This document shows, piece after piece, positions 10,814 through 21,267 of a stretch of 47,175 nucleotides of DNA. Origin of the DNA: JAYUDN01 sp043769645 (GTDB taxonomy: Bacteria; Patescibacteriota; Gracilibacteria; BD1-5; UBA2023). The first letter of the stretch is position 1; each line of letters starts with the position of its first letter. A model generated the notes under the pieces. That model ran no database searches. It was not told the origin of the DNA and saw only the letters and a program-made list of their open reading frames with translations. A program made the translations under genes and the position numbers. The stretch covers positions 1 through 47,175 of the forward strand of contig JAYVJC010000026.1 of NCBI GenBank assembly GCA_043769645.1, given 5' to 3'.

Positions 10814-11050
10814 ATGATAAGTCCTACGACAAAAAAACCAATAAAATTCAATATAATACAGGAAGCAGTTATAAATTCTTGGAAGAGGGCAGTATCTCCG
10901 CAAAGTATAACTATCTGAAATACAATATTTGGGGCACATGCGCCTTGGGTAGAAGATTGTGAGATTATATTAGTTCTTCCCGGAAATCCTACCAGTTTCA
11001 AGGGAGATTTACATGCAAAAGATTATACAAAACTCGCTCAAAAAAATTAA
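10814..11050 (+). CDS. Small hypothetical ORF, possibly a truncated gene
   Basis: 78 aa from ATG 10814 with two TGA-Gly-type contexts. The composition is protein-like (NIIQEAVINSW, GAHAPW, LPGNPTSFKGDLHAKDY). The frame stays open about 13 codons upstream to a TAG without a usual start, so the true start is uncertain or the gene is 5'-truncated. The opposite strand also has an open frame here, but it reads as a hydrophobic antisense shadow. No family recognised. Confidence 0.35.
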
Positions 11051-11305
11051 AGTTAAATTAATAAGATTTAAAATCTGAATAAACTCTCGGAGCCTGAGAG
11101 TCTTGAAGAGTTTATTGAATCTATTCTCGACATGCAAAAGTAAACGTAGACCTAAGAGTATTTTTTCAAACCACTTGAGTACTCTAAGCTCAGATATTAG
11201 AACTAAAACTTTTGCCTTTTCCTCCATTTTTCATATAATTTCCCCGTTTTATTCGGGATTTTTCTCTATATATTCTTCATTTTTAATTATTAATTATTCA
11301 TTATA
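11051..11305. other. AT-rich leader region before tig
   Basis: No convincing gene. It contains a GC-richer inverted repeat (ACTCTCGG..GAGAGT, about 11082-11102) and a CCCG/CGGG hairpin followed by T5 at about 11242-11265, which could act as an upstream terminator. The tig promoter is presumably here. Confidence 0.4.
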
Positions 11306-12634
11306 ATGCAATCTACTGCCGTCCGTAAAAATAGTTACCTCTACGAGGTCACCGTGAAAGAATCTGGAGTCGAATTCGAAAAGGCTCGTGCCCACGTCAT
11401 CGACGATATCCGAACCCAGGGAAAAGTAAAAGGGTTCAAGAAGGGTTCTCTAGTCCCAGAGTCAGTCATCGTCCGTGAGTATGGAGAACCGATGATCGAG
11501 AGTCAAGCTCTTGATAAGCTCCTCGCGAAGATCTACCCGAAGATCCTCAAGAAGGAGAACCTCGTACCAGTCGCACCTGGACAGGTCACCAGTGTCAAGA
11601 GTACCAATCCAGTCGAATTCACTCTCGAGATTGAGGTATTTCCTGAGGTTTCGGTCGATGAGAAAAAACTCGCGAATATCAAGATCAAGAAAACTCACGT
11701 CGAAGTCACCAATGCCGAAGTCGAAAAAGAGATCGAAGCGATAAAGGCTCGATTTACCCACTTTCATGAAGCCGGACATCATACCCACGATGGAGCTGAT
11801 ACTTCGAACCTCATGATCGAAACTGGAGATAGAGTGACTCTTTCCGCACAGGGATATGATAAAAAATGAGGTGATGCTATCGCTGAAACTCGAGTCCCGA
11901 ACTATCCACTTGTTATCGGGTCAGGATCATTTATCCCAGGATTCGAAGAGAAACTCATCGGGGCGAAGGTTGGAGATGAAGTCGATTTCGATATAACATT
12001 TCCGAAGGATTACCACAGTGCTGAGTTCCAGAGTCGAAAGGTTCACTTTGTCGCGAATATCGAAAAGATCGAGAAGCCACATACTCAGGAATTTACAGAA
12101 GACTTCATCGAGAAACTCCGTGGGAAGAAAACTGACCTTGCAGGACTCAAGGAAATCCTCAAGGGAGAAATCCTTCAGAAAAAAGAATCTGAAGCTCAGA
12201 CAAAGGATGAAGACACGCTTATGAAGGCTATTCTCGAAATCGCAACTATCGAAGTCGGTCCTGAACTCGTCAAGAGTGAGGTCAATCAGGTGTTCAATGA
12301 ACACACTGGGAATCTCGAACAACAGGGCTACAATATCAAGATGTACCTCGAGCACCTCAAGCAAAGTGAGGAAGGATATAAGGATGAGGTCGTGAAGCCA
12401 GAAGCCGAGCGTCGACTCAAGGCCGAACTCCTCCTTCGTAAAATCCGTGAACTCCAGAAGATCGAACCGAGTGAAGCCGAAGTGAGGACAGAGATCGAAA
12501 AGGTCATCGCTCAGTATGGAAGCGAGGAGGTCATCAGTCGACTCCGTTCGAAGCTCATACCCGGTGATGGATACTACGAAGATATCAAGAATCGTCTCGC
12601 CTATCGAAAGGTGGTGGAACAGTTTTTCGAATAA
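11306..12634 (+). CDS. tig: Trigger factor (ribosome-associated chaperone and prolyl isomerase)
   Basis: 442 aa, joined across TGA-Gly at 11867. Three domains in order: an N-terminal ribosome-binding domain (1-115, here FKKGSLVPESV instead of the usual GFRxGKxP signature); an FKBP-type PPIase domain (about 150-235, with IETGDRVTLSAQGYD, VIGSGSFIPGFEEKLIGAKVGD); and a C-terminal helical chaperone domain. It binds nascent chains at the ribosome exit. It is monocistronic, with a strong terminator directly after the stop. Confidence 0.93.
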
Positions 12635-12665
12635 TAAAAAAACTCCTAATTTAGGAGTTTTTTTC
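12635..12665. terminator. Bidirectional terminator between tig and the HTH gene
   Basis: AAAAAACTCCTAA / TTAGGAGTTTTTT: a stem flanked by A and T runs, so it can serve both convergent genes. Confidence 0.85.
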
Positions 12666-13054
12666 TATACTGATGATTCTTTATTTCCAAATATCAGTTG
12701 GTCAACTCTATCAGAAATACCCTCTAACATTTTAAGAAATTTCACAGGATGATTAACTAAAAGCTTTGAAACGAGAGTATTATGACTCATAATTGGAGGC
12801 TTTTGAAGTAGTTGTAAAAATTCTCAATGAAATTTAGATAAAAGAATCGTAACAAGTAAAATTGATTCAGGAATCCTAGGAGTTATTCATTGTTCCCAGT
12901 TTCTTAAATTAGTAATTGGGCATCATAAAAGTGATGAATATTCCTCTTGTGTTAATCAACAAGATTCTCTTGTAGACTTGATCCATTTTCATTGATTCAT
13001 TCCTTCTATACCGGAATTTCAATCTGATAATGGAGGAGTTTTATTTTTCTTCAT
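12665..13054 (-). CDS. Cro/C1-type (XRE) HTH protein, antitoxin-like
   Basis: 129 aa, visible only with TGA as Gly. The central part is a clear helix-turn-helix: STRESCGLTQEEYSSLLG then LRNWEQGITPRIPES (about 29-66), the pattern of XRE/HigA-type regulators with the WEQG..P signature. The first ~25 residues are a polar extension; the C-terminal ~45 residues are helical. No toxin partner lies next to it. The TAG stop abuts the tig terminator. A 38-bp element upstream (13099-13136) is shared with the next - strand gene, suggesting joint control or autoregulation. Confidence 0.75.
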
Positions 13055-13098
13055 AAATTATTTACTTTACTTAAAAAATAATAGCGAATTTTGATGAA

Positions 13099-13136
13099 TT
13101 ATCAAATATTTTTTCACTAAATTATATTATAGTCAA
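13099..13136 (-). promoter_or_regulatory. Shared upstream element, copy 1
   Basis: On the - strand: TTGACTATAATATAATTTAGTG followed by an A-rich stretch and ATTTGATAA, about 45 bp upstream of the HTH gene. It matches copy 2 at 13884-13922 at roughly four of five positions. Likely a promoter with operator. Confidence 0.55.
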
Positions 13137-13173
13137 TATCATCCTGCAATTATTCTAGGATCTTTTACAAACA

Positions 13174-13205
13174 AAATCCTCCCGAACACTCGGGAGGATT
13201 TTTTA
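13174..13205. terminator. Terminator after the 13203 gene
   Basis: AAATCCTCCCGA / TCGGGAGGATTTTTT: a strong GC-rich stem, overlapping the stop codon of the - strand gene. Confidence 0.85.
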
Positions 13206-13754
13206 TACTCGTTTCCGAATACGTTTCTCTCATAGTACACCATCGCGAACATTTAGGTGCTCTTGTTGTTTCAATGACTGAATAAGCTCCAACGCTAATG
13301 ATAAATACTCTACCTTAACATAGGGAGTAACTCTAGTTCCTCCTCATCATCCAAAGTAATCAGGTCGGAGGCTCCTCGCGCGCGACCAATAATATCGACC
13401 AAATCTATACTTTTCGCTCAGTGCGTCAAGCGTATGATCAGAAGAGACTACCTTGTTTATCTTTCTCTTTTGAGGATTTCAGTTACCTTCCTGAGATATA
13501 TTCTGAGGAGGGTTTTCGATAAGTTCGAGAAGGCGACGCACTCCTTGTATGGTAAAAGTTATCTCTGCTGCGTTCGGCTTTTTGGGATGAGGATTTTTAT
13601 GGTAATCTATCCCCACCTCCAAGTGTCTTCGAAGTCAAATAAAAGAAACCCCTATGATATCCGTAACTTGCCGTGCAGTAGCATTTCTTAGTGCTCAAAG
13701 TTTCTGCTCGATACATACAGTAAATGGAAAAACTGACACTAACACTTGGTTCAT
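13203..13754 (-). CDS. Hypothetical protein, possibly DNA-binding
   Basis: 183 aa using TGA as Gly. Residues about 23-50 (ATARQVTDIIGV..LRRHLE) could form a helix-turn-helix of the kind that selects a binding site, and the protein is basic (pI clearly high; ends EKRIRKRV). There is no membrane segment. It is transcribed away from secA and towards the HTH gene, from which it is separated by a terminator; both carry a similar upstream element. No family recognised, so the regulatory role is inference. Confidence 0.6.
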
Positions 13755-14059
13755 AAAAAAATAGTTGCTAATTTCTTCGTAAAATGGTTTCAATAATATT
13801 ATATTTCCTTTCTTGGGATATTGTCGATCACTTAAAATGAAGTAATATCAGTAAATACTTTGAATATACTCTCAATACTAAATTTATAAAATATTCTTTT
13901 CACTAAATTATACTCTCGTCAATGCCATTCATTCCTTTTTCACGAATAGAAATTGGAAAAAAGCAATTTTTCCATACAATAACCGAGATTTTATGAAAAA
14001 AGTATCCTATATTTTTTCTCTATTTTTCGAATTTTATCCTTCAAACTGCTACCAAAAGT
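13755..14059. other. Divergent intergenic region upstream of secA
   Basis: About 305 bp, very AT-rich, with no coding frame I trust. It holds copy 2 of the shared element (- strand) and must contain the secA promoter on the + strand. Confidence 0.5.
13884..13922 (-). promoter_or_regulatory. Shared upstream element, copy 2
   Basis: On the - strand: TTGACGAGAGTATAATTTAG, then an A-rich stretch and ATTTTATAA, about 130 bp upstream of the 13754 start. It aligns with copy 1 over its whole length with one 1-bp gap. Confidence 0.55.
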
Positions 14060-16801
14060 ATGTCCATATTTACCCGAATATTCTGAGATCCCAGTGAAAA
14101 AAAACTCCGACAGTACCAGAAAGAACTCGAATCCATCAAAACTATAGAATCCCGATTCCAAAATGAGATCACCTCGATCGAACAAGTTCAGGCGAAAACA
14201 CATGAGTTTCAGTCACTCTTTTCGGAACTCGATTATCGTGAAGACACTGACTATGTGAAGATCCGAGAGCTTCTCGAATCTATCAAATATGAAGCGATCG
14301 CGCTCCATCGTCGAGCTTGTGAACTCATCTACGATAAGGAGTTCGATATCGGGGGTGAGAAAAAAATCGTCTGGAATATGATCCCCTACGATGTCCAACT
14401 CATCGGGGCGATGGCCCTTCATGATGGGAATATCTCAGAGATGCGCACGGGAGAAGGGAAAACCCTTGTAGCAACTATTGCGGCCTACCTCAATGCTCTG
14501 ACCGGAGTACCGGTCCATATCGTCACAGTCAATGACTATCTCGCATCACGTGATGCCAAAGAAATGGGAATCATCTACTCGACCCTGGGCTTGACAACTG
14601 GAATCGTCGTCCACGGACAGACTCCAAGCGAGAAGAAAGAGCAATATGGTCGTTCGATTGTCTACGCGACAAATAATGAACTCGGATTCGACTACCTCAG
14701 AGACAATATGGCTCCAAGCCTCGAGCGAAAGGTGATGGGGCCTCTCCTCTATGCGATCATCGATGAGGTTGACTCTATCTTGGTTGATGAGGCTCGTACA
14801 CCTCTCATCATATCAGCCCCTGATAGTGAACCGACGACCAAGTATGTCAAATTCGCCGCGATGGCTCGAAAGCTCGAAAGCGAAAAGCACTATAAGATCG
14901 ACGAAAAACAAAAAACCGCAACCCTAACGGAAGATGGGATCCAAGCTGTTGAAGCCTTTCTCGGTGTGGACAATATCTATGTGAGTCAGCACTACAATGA
15001 CCTCCATCATATCGAGAATGCACTCAAGGCTAATACGGTTTACAAACGTGATGTCGACTACCTGGTGCGCAATGAAGAAGTCTATATCATCGACGAGCAT
15101 ACGGGTCGAGTACTCGCGGGTCGAAGATACTCCGATGGCCTCCACCAAGCGATCGAAGCGAAGGAAAACGTCACGATTCAACAAGAGTCAAAAACCCTCG
15201 CTTCTATAACTTTCCAGAACTATTTTCGTCTCTACCGAAAGCTCTCAGGGATGACCGGAACTGCCAAAACTGAAGAAGAGGAGTTCTATAAAATCTACCG
15301 ACTCGAGGTGATCTCTATCCCGACGAATAAGCCAATGCGGAGAAATGATCGCGGGGATATCCTCTTTCGAACAGAAAAAGGAAAATTTGCCTATATAGTC
15401 AAGCTTATCAATGAACTCCATAAGAAAGGACAACCGGTCCTCGTCGGTACTGTTTCTGTCGCGAAAAGTGAATACCTCTCCGAGCTCCTCACTCAGAGTA
15501 GAACTCCTCATGAAGTCCTCAATGCGAAGCAAGATTCTCGCGAAGCAGAGATTATCGCGAAAGCGGGAACCTATGGAGCTATCACTATCGCAACCAATAT
15601 GGCGGGACGAGGAACCGATATCAAGATCGATGAACGTGTTCGAACCCTGACGGGAGAAGTCACTATAACAGGAACTGCGGGCAATCAAGTCTATCCTCTT
15701 GGTGGACTCTATGTCATAGGGACCGAAAAACATGAAACACGTAGAATTGACAATCAGCTTCGTGGACGAAGTGGTCGTCAAGGAGATCCTGGTCTTTCAC
15801 AGTTTATGCTCTCACCTCAGGATGATATCATGCGAATCTTCGGAGGGAACAAGCTCTTCGCCATTCTTGCAAACTTTGAGGGTCATCCCGAAGGAGATCC
15901 GCTCGTCGAGAGTAAGATGCTTGCCAATAATATCACCACGATCCAGAAACAAGTCGAAGGCCGAAATTTCGATATGCGAAAGCATATCCTAGAATATGAT
16001 GATGTTCTCAATCATCACCGTCTTGCTATCTATGCTCGACGAAACAAAATACTGGTTGGAGGAGATATCCACGATGAGGTCCTTCGTATGCTTTCGAATC
16101 AACTCAAGAGGATCACGGGTAGTGTCAAAGAAGCAAAAATTACCCAAAGTATCGATGATGAAGATATCATACATCTCATCGAGGACATAAATCACTTCGT
16201 CGAGTCTTCCCTTGCCAATACCGATACCCTCGGAAATGCGACGAACTGGGAGGAAGTCGAATCTACGCTTTCGAGCCTCCTTCAGGGAAAGATAGAAAGC
16301 CTCAGAAATACTGGAACCGAAGATGAGTTTTCGAACTTCGAACGTTCGCTTACGCTCGCAACTATCGATGAACTCTGGATGAACCATATAGATGCTATGG
16401 CGCACCTTCGTGAAGAAGTGGCCTTTGAAGGATATGCACAGAAAAATCCCCTGATGATCTACAAAGAACGTGCCTATGAAAAATTCATCACGCTTATCTG
16501 AGATATCGAACATCGTATTATCAAGGGTCTCCTGACAGCGAAACCAAGTGAATCTATAGATACGATCAGGCTCGAAGAGTTACTCCTGGCTAAATATCAA
16601 GAATGAGCCATCGCTGGATTTCTCTGAAATACAACCCCAGAGATTGAATCCGTCACTCACAAGATTCTCCTCGGAGGAAATGGTGATACAAAAATCAAGC
16701 CTACACAAGAGTCCAACGGACCTGGAGTTGCCGCTGTCTGAAGAAATGAACCCTGCCCTTGCGGAAGTGGAAAGAAGTATAAAAACTGCCATGGTGCATA
16801 G
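14060..16801 (+). CDS. secA: Preprotein translocase ATPase SecA
   Basis: 913 aa. This is the motor of Sec-dependent export. Walker A is MRTGEGKTL (128-136). The DEAD-type Walker B is IIDEVDSILVDEART (D235). The preprotein cross-linking domain, the helicase domain 2 with GTVSVAKSE and ATNMAGRGTDIK, and the QLRGRSGRQGDPG motif follow. The C-terminus has the zinc-binding SEC-C tail, CPCGSGKKYKNCH. ATG 14060 gives the typical short N-terminal helix before the DEAD region. It heads a + strand run with lepB and truB, which fits export followed by signal-peptide cleavage. Confidence 0.98.
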
Positions 16802-16940
16802 TAGTGAATCATAGATAAAAATCATCGAACCAATCAATTTGAATTCGTAGTCGAAAGTACAGAATTAGTATCAGTCAAGTGTCTTCTTACTCAGCTTCAG
16901 AACGTCCATTCCTTTATTTATAGAATCTTTCCTCTTCTCT

Positions 16941-17774
16941 ATGACTCAAGACTCTGAAATCCAAATACAAGAAGAAATCATCGAATCAAATAATGCTCTG
17001 AGTGAATTTATATCATTTCTGAGAGATATTGTCGTTATTCTTTTGATTGTACTCTTGATCCGATGGATTATTATCACCCCATTTCGAATCAATGGAAGCT
17101 CTATGGAAGCGAGCTATCACGATAAAGAATATATTCTCGTCGATAAGTTTTCATACTTCGATATGCGCTATATTTTTTATCATCCTACAGGAACCAGTAG
17201 TCTCGATCAGGCTATAGGAAAATTTTTTGAATCGACGCTTGCAAAGATTCCACTGGGGTTTGCTTGACCAAAACGAGGTGATGTGATCGTACTTACGCCT
17301 CATGTAGATAAGAACCGAGAATATTATATCAAACGTATTATCTGACTCCCCGGAGATACCATCCAGATTGAAAATGGGTTCGTCTCCATAAAGAAACGAA
17401 ATAGTTCTACCTTTACCACGCTCTGAGAACCTTATCTATCAGCCACAAACTCTGGACAGACCTATTTGCCTCCGTATGTAGAAAAAAATACTTTCGTAGT
17501 TCCTGAGGAAATGTATTGGGTGATGGGGGATAATCGTACGAATTCAGCAGATTCTCGATCCTGCTTTCGTACGTGTACCAGTGAACTCGATGAGAATGCT
17601 CATTTTATCAAACGATGAGATGTTCTCGGGAAAGTACTCCTCAGTTTCTGATACTTCAATATATTCAAAGAGAATCCAGAAAGTGTTATCCCAAGTATTG
17701 GCGAACTTTCTTGGATATATAAACCGAGACTCTTCGATCATCCAAAAAGTGCAAATTACCCCGAGTTAGAATAA
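16941..17774 (+). CDS. lepB: Signal peptidase I
   Basis: 277 aa. A cytoplasmic N-terminus and a membrane helix (about 27-46) precede the catalytic Ser in NGSSMEA (S54) and the general-base Lys in YYIKRIIGLPGD (K131), followed by the GDNRTNSADSR box. S26 family. It cleaves signal peptides from exported proteins on the outer side of the membrane, such as those encoded at 18746 and 30310. Gly codons in IIGLPGD and others are TGA. It lies between secA and truB; the leader is CU-rich without a Shine-Dalgarno. Confidence 0.96.
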
Positions 17775-17819
17775 TTCCGAAAAAATCAAGGATATAATTA
17801 TTAAGTTTGTTCTCGCTCT

Positions 17820-18683
17820 ATGTTTTATCTGATCGATAAACCCCTTGGATGTACAAGTTTCGAAGTTCTCAAAAGATGCAGAAAGATTCTCGGAATAAAA
17901 AAGCTGTGACACACAGGCACACTTGATCCGCTAGCGACTGGATGCCTTCTCATAGCTACTGAGAATAGTACTAAGCTCATTCCACTTCTCGAGTGAGCTA
18001 AGAAACGCTATCGTGTAACCATCCGAATCGATGGAAGCACGGATACACTTGATCTCTGAAGTGAGGTGCATACACTAAAAAACTATACTGAAAGCCTGCG
18101 AGAAAATATTTCTCCTTTGAGTCTCCGAGATTTCCTCCTTTCCCAAACTTCGCAAATTCCTCCGAAATATAGCGCCCTGCTCATCGGGGGAAAGAGAGCG
18201 TATGACCTTGCTCGTGATGGTAAGGACTTTATCCTCTCAAGGAGAAGTATCGAGATCTACGAGGTCATAGTACATAACATAGACCTTCCAAATATCGATA
18301 TCGAAGTTCTTGTCTCAAGTGGCACCTATATACGTTCCCTCGCTCCTATTATAGGTGAATACTTTGGAACGAATGTGGGCTATGTAACTTCTCTCGATCG
18401 AATCGAAATAGTAACACTGTCAGATATCAGGCTGAGGAAAGAACAAGCACAAAGTCTAGAAAATTTTGATCATCTTACCTCGCTTTCGTCTGATTTTCTA
18501 TTTCCATCAATCGGAAAAATACATCTCTCTTTAGAGGAGTACCGAAATATCCAAAATGGGGTCACTATTTCCTCTCCTCATATCCAAAATGAGGGAAGCT
18601 ATTTTCTTTATTATAATGAGGTTCTTTGCTCTTTGGTAGACTCTAAGAATGGAAAACTTATCATTCGGAGGAATAACCTCTAA
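17820..18683 (+). CDS. truB: tRNA pseudouridine(55) synthase TruB
   Basis: 287 aa. It makes pseudouridine 55 in the T arm of tRNAs. The catalytic motif is GHTGTLDPLATG with Asp36; its first Gly is TGA. The family's KPxGxTSF start (here KPLGCTSFEVL) and the VSSGTYIRSLAPIIG segment are present. The C-terminal ~80 residues are a poorly conserved PUA-like extension. Start at 17820. Confidence 0.95.
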
Positions 18684-18745
18684 ATACTCACACAATCTTT
18701 GCATCCATTATTTGCATTTTATCAGAAAGTGAGTAAGTTCCATAT

Positions 18746-19381
18746 ATGTTTGTATATGTAAGAATATCATTACTTAGTATCCTCAGTTTTTTAGCTCTCT
18801 GATCAGGAGTGACCTTTGCGTGAGCTGAAAAAATTGATCCTATCAAGTATTGAGGTAGCTGAATGATCGTATTCGGGGTTGGAAAAATTGATGCTCCAAA
18901 GATAGCAAGTGGTTCTCTGTTAACAGAAGATGGGACAGGATCGTTTCTTGAAAGAAAAGAGGAAACAGCTCATGGATGAAGTATTTCAAAGATTACAGAG
19001 GACTCAAGAAGTGCTACTGATACTCGCGACAAGGATGAACGGAGGAATAAAATTCAAGAAAAAAGAGATATTATCAAAACTCTTGATGAAGGGATAATAA
19101 AATTTCTTCAACCGAGAGATAAGAAAAGTTTTCGAGAAATACGAAAAAACTACCCTGATCTCAATGATCAAAAGTCTGCGCTTCTCATATTTCGTAGCTC
19201 CCTTATCAAACGGTATGATGCGTTTGATAACAAGAGTAACCGACTAGTGAGTGATTATTATACTGGACTATTTTCTGAAATCGATTCACAGATAGAAGAA
19301 ATAAATACGGCCCTGGTAGATGAAAACAATAGGGAAAAGAAAAATATATTTCAATCTCTCATAGAAAGCATCTTTCATTAA
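18746..19381 (+). CDS. Secreted hypothetical protein with signal peptide
   Basis: 211 aa. The N-terminus is a typical signal peptide (a hydrophobic run at about 7-20 ending SGVTFAGAE, probable cleavage after AGA or FA). It is followed by a Gly-rich stretch and a long charged helical region (about 90-205) with DKDERRNKIQEKRD and many Lys/Asp/Glu, which may form coiled coils. No family recognised. A second ATG at 18756 is out of frame. It is followed by an A/T-flanked terminator hairpin. Confidence 0.65.
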
Positions 19382-19411
19382 AAAATCTTTTGAAAAAAAG
19401 ATTTTTTTTTT
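19381..19411 (+). terminator. Terminator after the secreted hypothetical protein
   Basis: AAAATCTTTT / AAAAGATTTT stem followed by a long T run. Confidence 0.75.
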
Positions 19412-19439
19412 ATAGTAGAAGCGTATTTACCATTTTTTT

Positions 19440-20609
19440 ATGAATAATGAATCACTGCTCGATTGGATAGAAAAAATTGGTATACTTTTATTAGTTGCCA
19501 TCACATTATACCTGCTCTACACGCTTGAGGCTGTGGTATTTATATTTTGTATTTCTGGACTCCTGACACTCATGCTCCATGGAGCCATAGAAGCCTGAGA
19601 AAAGTATCATGTTCGTCCATGGATTACTCTTTCTTTGATTTATCTCTGTGCATTCTTTGCTATTACAGTAGTAGTATCGAATATTCTTCCGATTTTTGTC
19701 GAATATATCAGTCAAGGTATTGGCAAGCTCACGGAATGGCTCACAACGCTCCAGACAGCTATCAGTCTCAAAAATGTTAATTCCCTACATTTCAATCCTT
19801 ATATTGAACATGTATTGAACTTTCTGATGGGAAGAGTAAATTTGGAGCAAGTACTCAACTTTATCAAGTCAAATGCTGGAGCTATACAGACGTTTATTAG
19901 TAATCAGGTTTCCACGATTACTACCTGAGGATTTTCGATTATCGGGAATGTAGGAAGTGTAGTAACCCAGACGGTCTTTATAGCTATTATGACCTTCTTG
20001 ATGGCTATGGAGCGAAAACGACTCGGTCAGCTCCTCCTCGATCTTGTCCCTGTTACTTCCTCACGCTATATCAAGAAACACTTTCATGCCGTACAAACTA
20101 TCATCCATCATTGGCTTCGTGGTCAGATGATTCTTGGGCTTTGTATTTTTACGATCGTTCTCATCGGGCTCACCGTGATCGAGTGAATATTTGGGGTATC
20201 AAGTGGAAAGGTATGGTCGCTCGCTATGATTGCGGGAATTATGGAATTTATCCCGTATATCGGACCGATCATCGCTCTGATACCAGCGCTCGTGGTCGGT
20301 CTTGGATTCTCATGGGAGGTTGGTATCACTATCCTGATTTTCTATACCATTATGCAGCAGGTAGAGAACAATGTGCTCGTGCCATATATCATGAGTAAAT
20401 CCCTAGACCTCTCTCCCCTCTTTGTTTTCGTGGTGATGCTTGCATGAGGAATCCTCGGCGGTATCCTCGGGATCATCTTGGCAGTTCCTACAGCGGCCAT
20501 ACTACAACTCATTGTCTTAGAATACATACGGTACAAAAAAAATATTGACAAAGATGATACGTTCCATACTATTACTCCAGTCGCTCCAAAAACCAAACCT
20601 GCTAAATAA
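19440..20609 (+). CDS. AI-2E family transporter (PerM/UPF0118)
   Basis: 389 aa. Membrane segments occur at about 12-55, 62-90, 165-190, 225-255, 260-300, 305-335 and 340-370, with the extracytoplasmic loop at 90-160. The family signature near the C-terminus is present: FIPYIGPIIALIPA, QQVENNVLVPYIM, then LGIILAVPTAA. This family includes proposed AI-2 exporters and Na+/H+ antiporters, so the substrate is open. The frame needs several TGA-Gly codons (for example 19926, 20184, 20445). It ends 105 bp before a strong terminator. Confidence 0.9.
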
Positions 20610-20714
20610 TATGATCCTTCGATTCTCATCATTCTTTACTTACTATTTCTTCTTTCTGCAATTGCTGAAGGGTAGATTTATATAGTTTAGAATTCATCTA
20701 GAATATATGCACCT

Positions 20715-20748
20715 CTCCTCCAGCAAAACTGGAGGAGTTTTTTATTTT
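20715..20748 (+). terminator. Terminator after the AI-2E transporter gene
   Basis: CTCCTCCAG / CTGGAGGAG stem followed by TTTTTTATTTT. Confidence 0.85.
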
Positions 20749-20764
20749 ATCATAAATAAATCAT

Positions 20765-21214
20765 ATGTTTGTATCAGTAGAATCGAGTGGAATGACTTGA
20801 TCAAGAAGTAATAATACTTCTATAACAAAAAGTCCCATCATAAGAAATGGAAGATTACTTTTAGAAGAACTACAAAAAGTTCCTATAGAGTGAAACGAAA
20901 GTTCTCATCTCAAAAGAAGGCTATATATTCGTACTAACTGGACTTCATGAGAATTGGTTCAGGCTTACAATACACTTATTCAACATATTAAGTGAGATAC
21001 GGTAAAAGAAGTCGACAGAATGTATCTTCGAGCAATGGAACAAGAGAGAATTATGGAGGGATGAAGATTTACCGGAGATATTGAGGATGGAAAGGAGAAT
21101 TTTTCGGTACTGCATGAACAGTCAACAAATCAATATAATCCCAATCTGTGACGAATTGATGAATTTCGATGAATTGCCAACCTACGAGTGTGGGCAGTTA
21201 TCAAAAAAAATTAG
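20765..21214 (+). CDS. Hypothetical protein, UGA-rich
   Basis: 149 aa with seven or more TGA-Gly codons, so it is invisible under the standard code. Hydrophilic, no membrane segment; it contains RRLYIRTNWTSGELVQAYNT and ends NLRVWAVIKKN. Nothing recognised. ATG 20765 lies 17 bp after the terminator of the previous gene and so probably has its own start of transcription between. It is convergent with murE. Confidence 0.6.
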
Positions 21215-21267
21215 GCCCTCGAATAGAATTCACATTTAAAAAAATCTATTTCACTACTATAATTACT

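Noticed and set aside
10762..11001. - strand ORF of 79 codons opposite the 10814 gene
   Set aside because: Hydrophobic antisense pattern and a TTG start; the + strand frame has the better composition.
11462..11788. Antisense ORF within tig
   Set aside because: Shadow of the trigger factor frame; Asp/Leu/Phe-rich as expected from antisense of this codon usage.
15245..15781. 178-codon - strand ORF within secA
   Set aside because: Antisense of conserved SecA helicase domain; no independent evidence.
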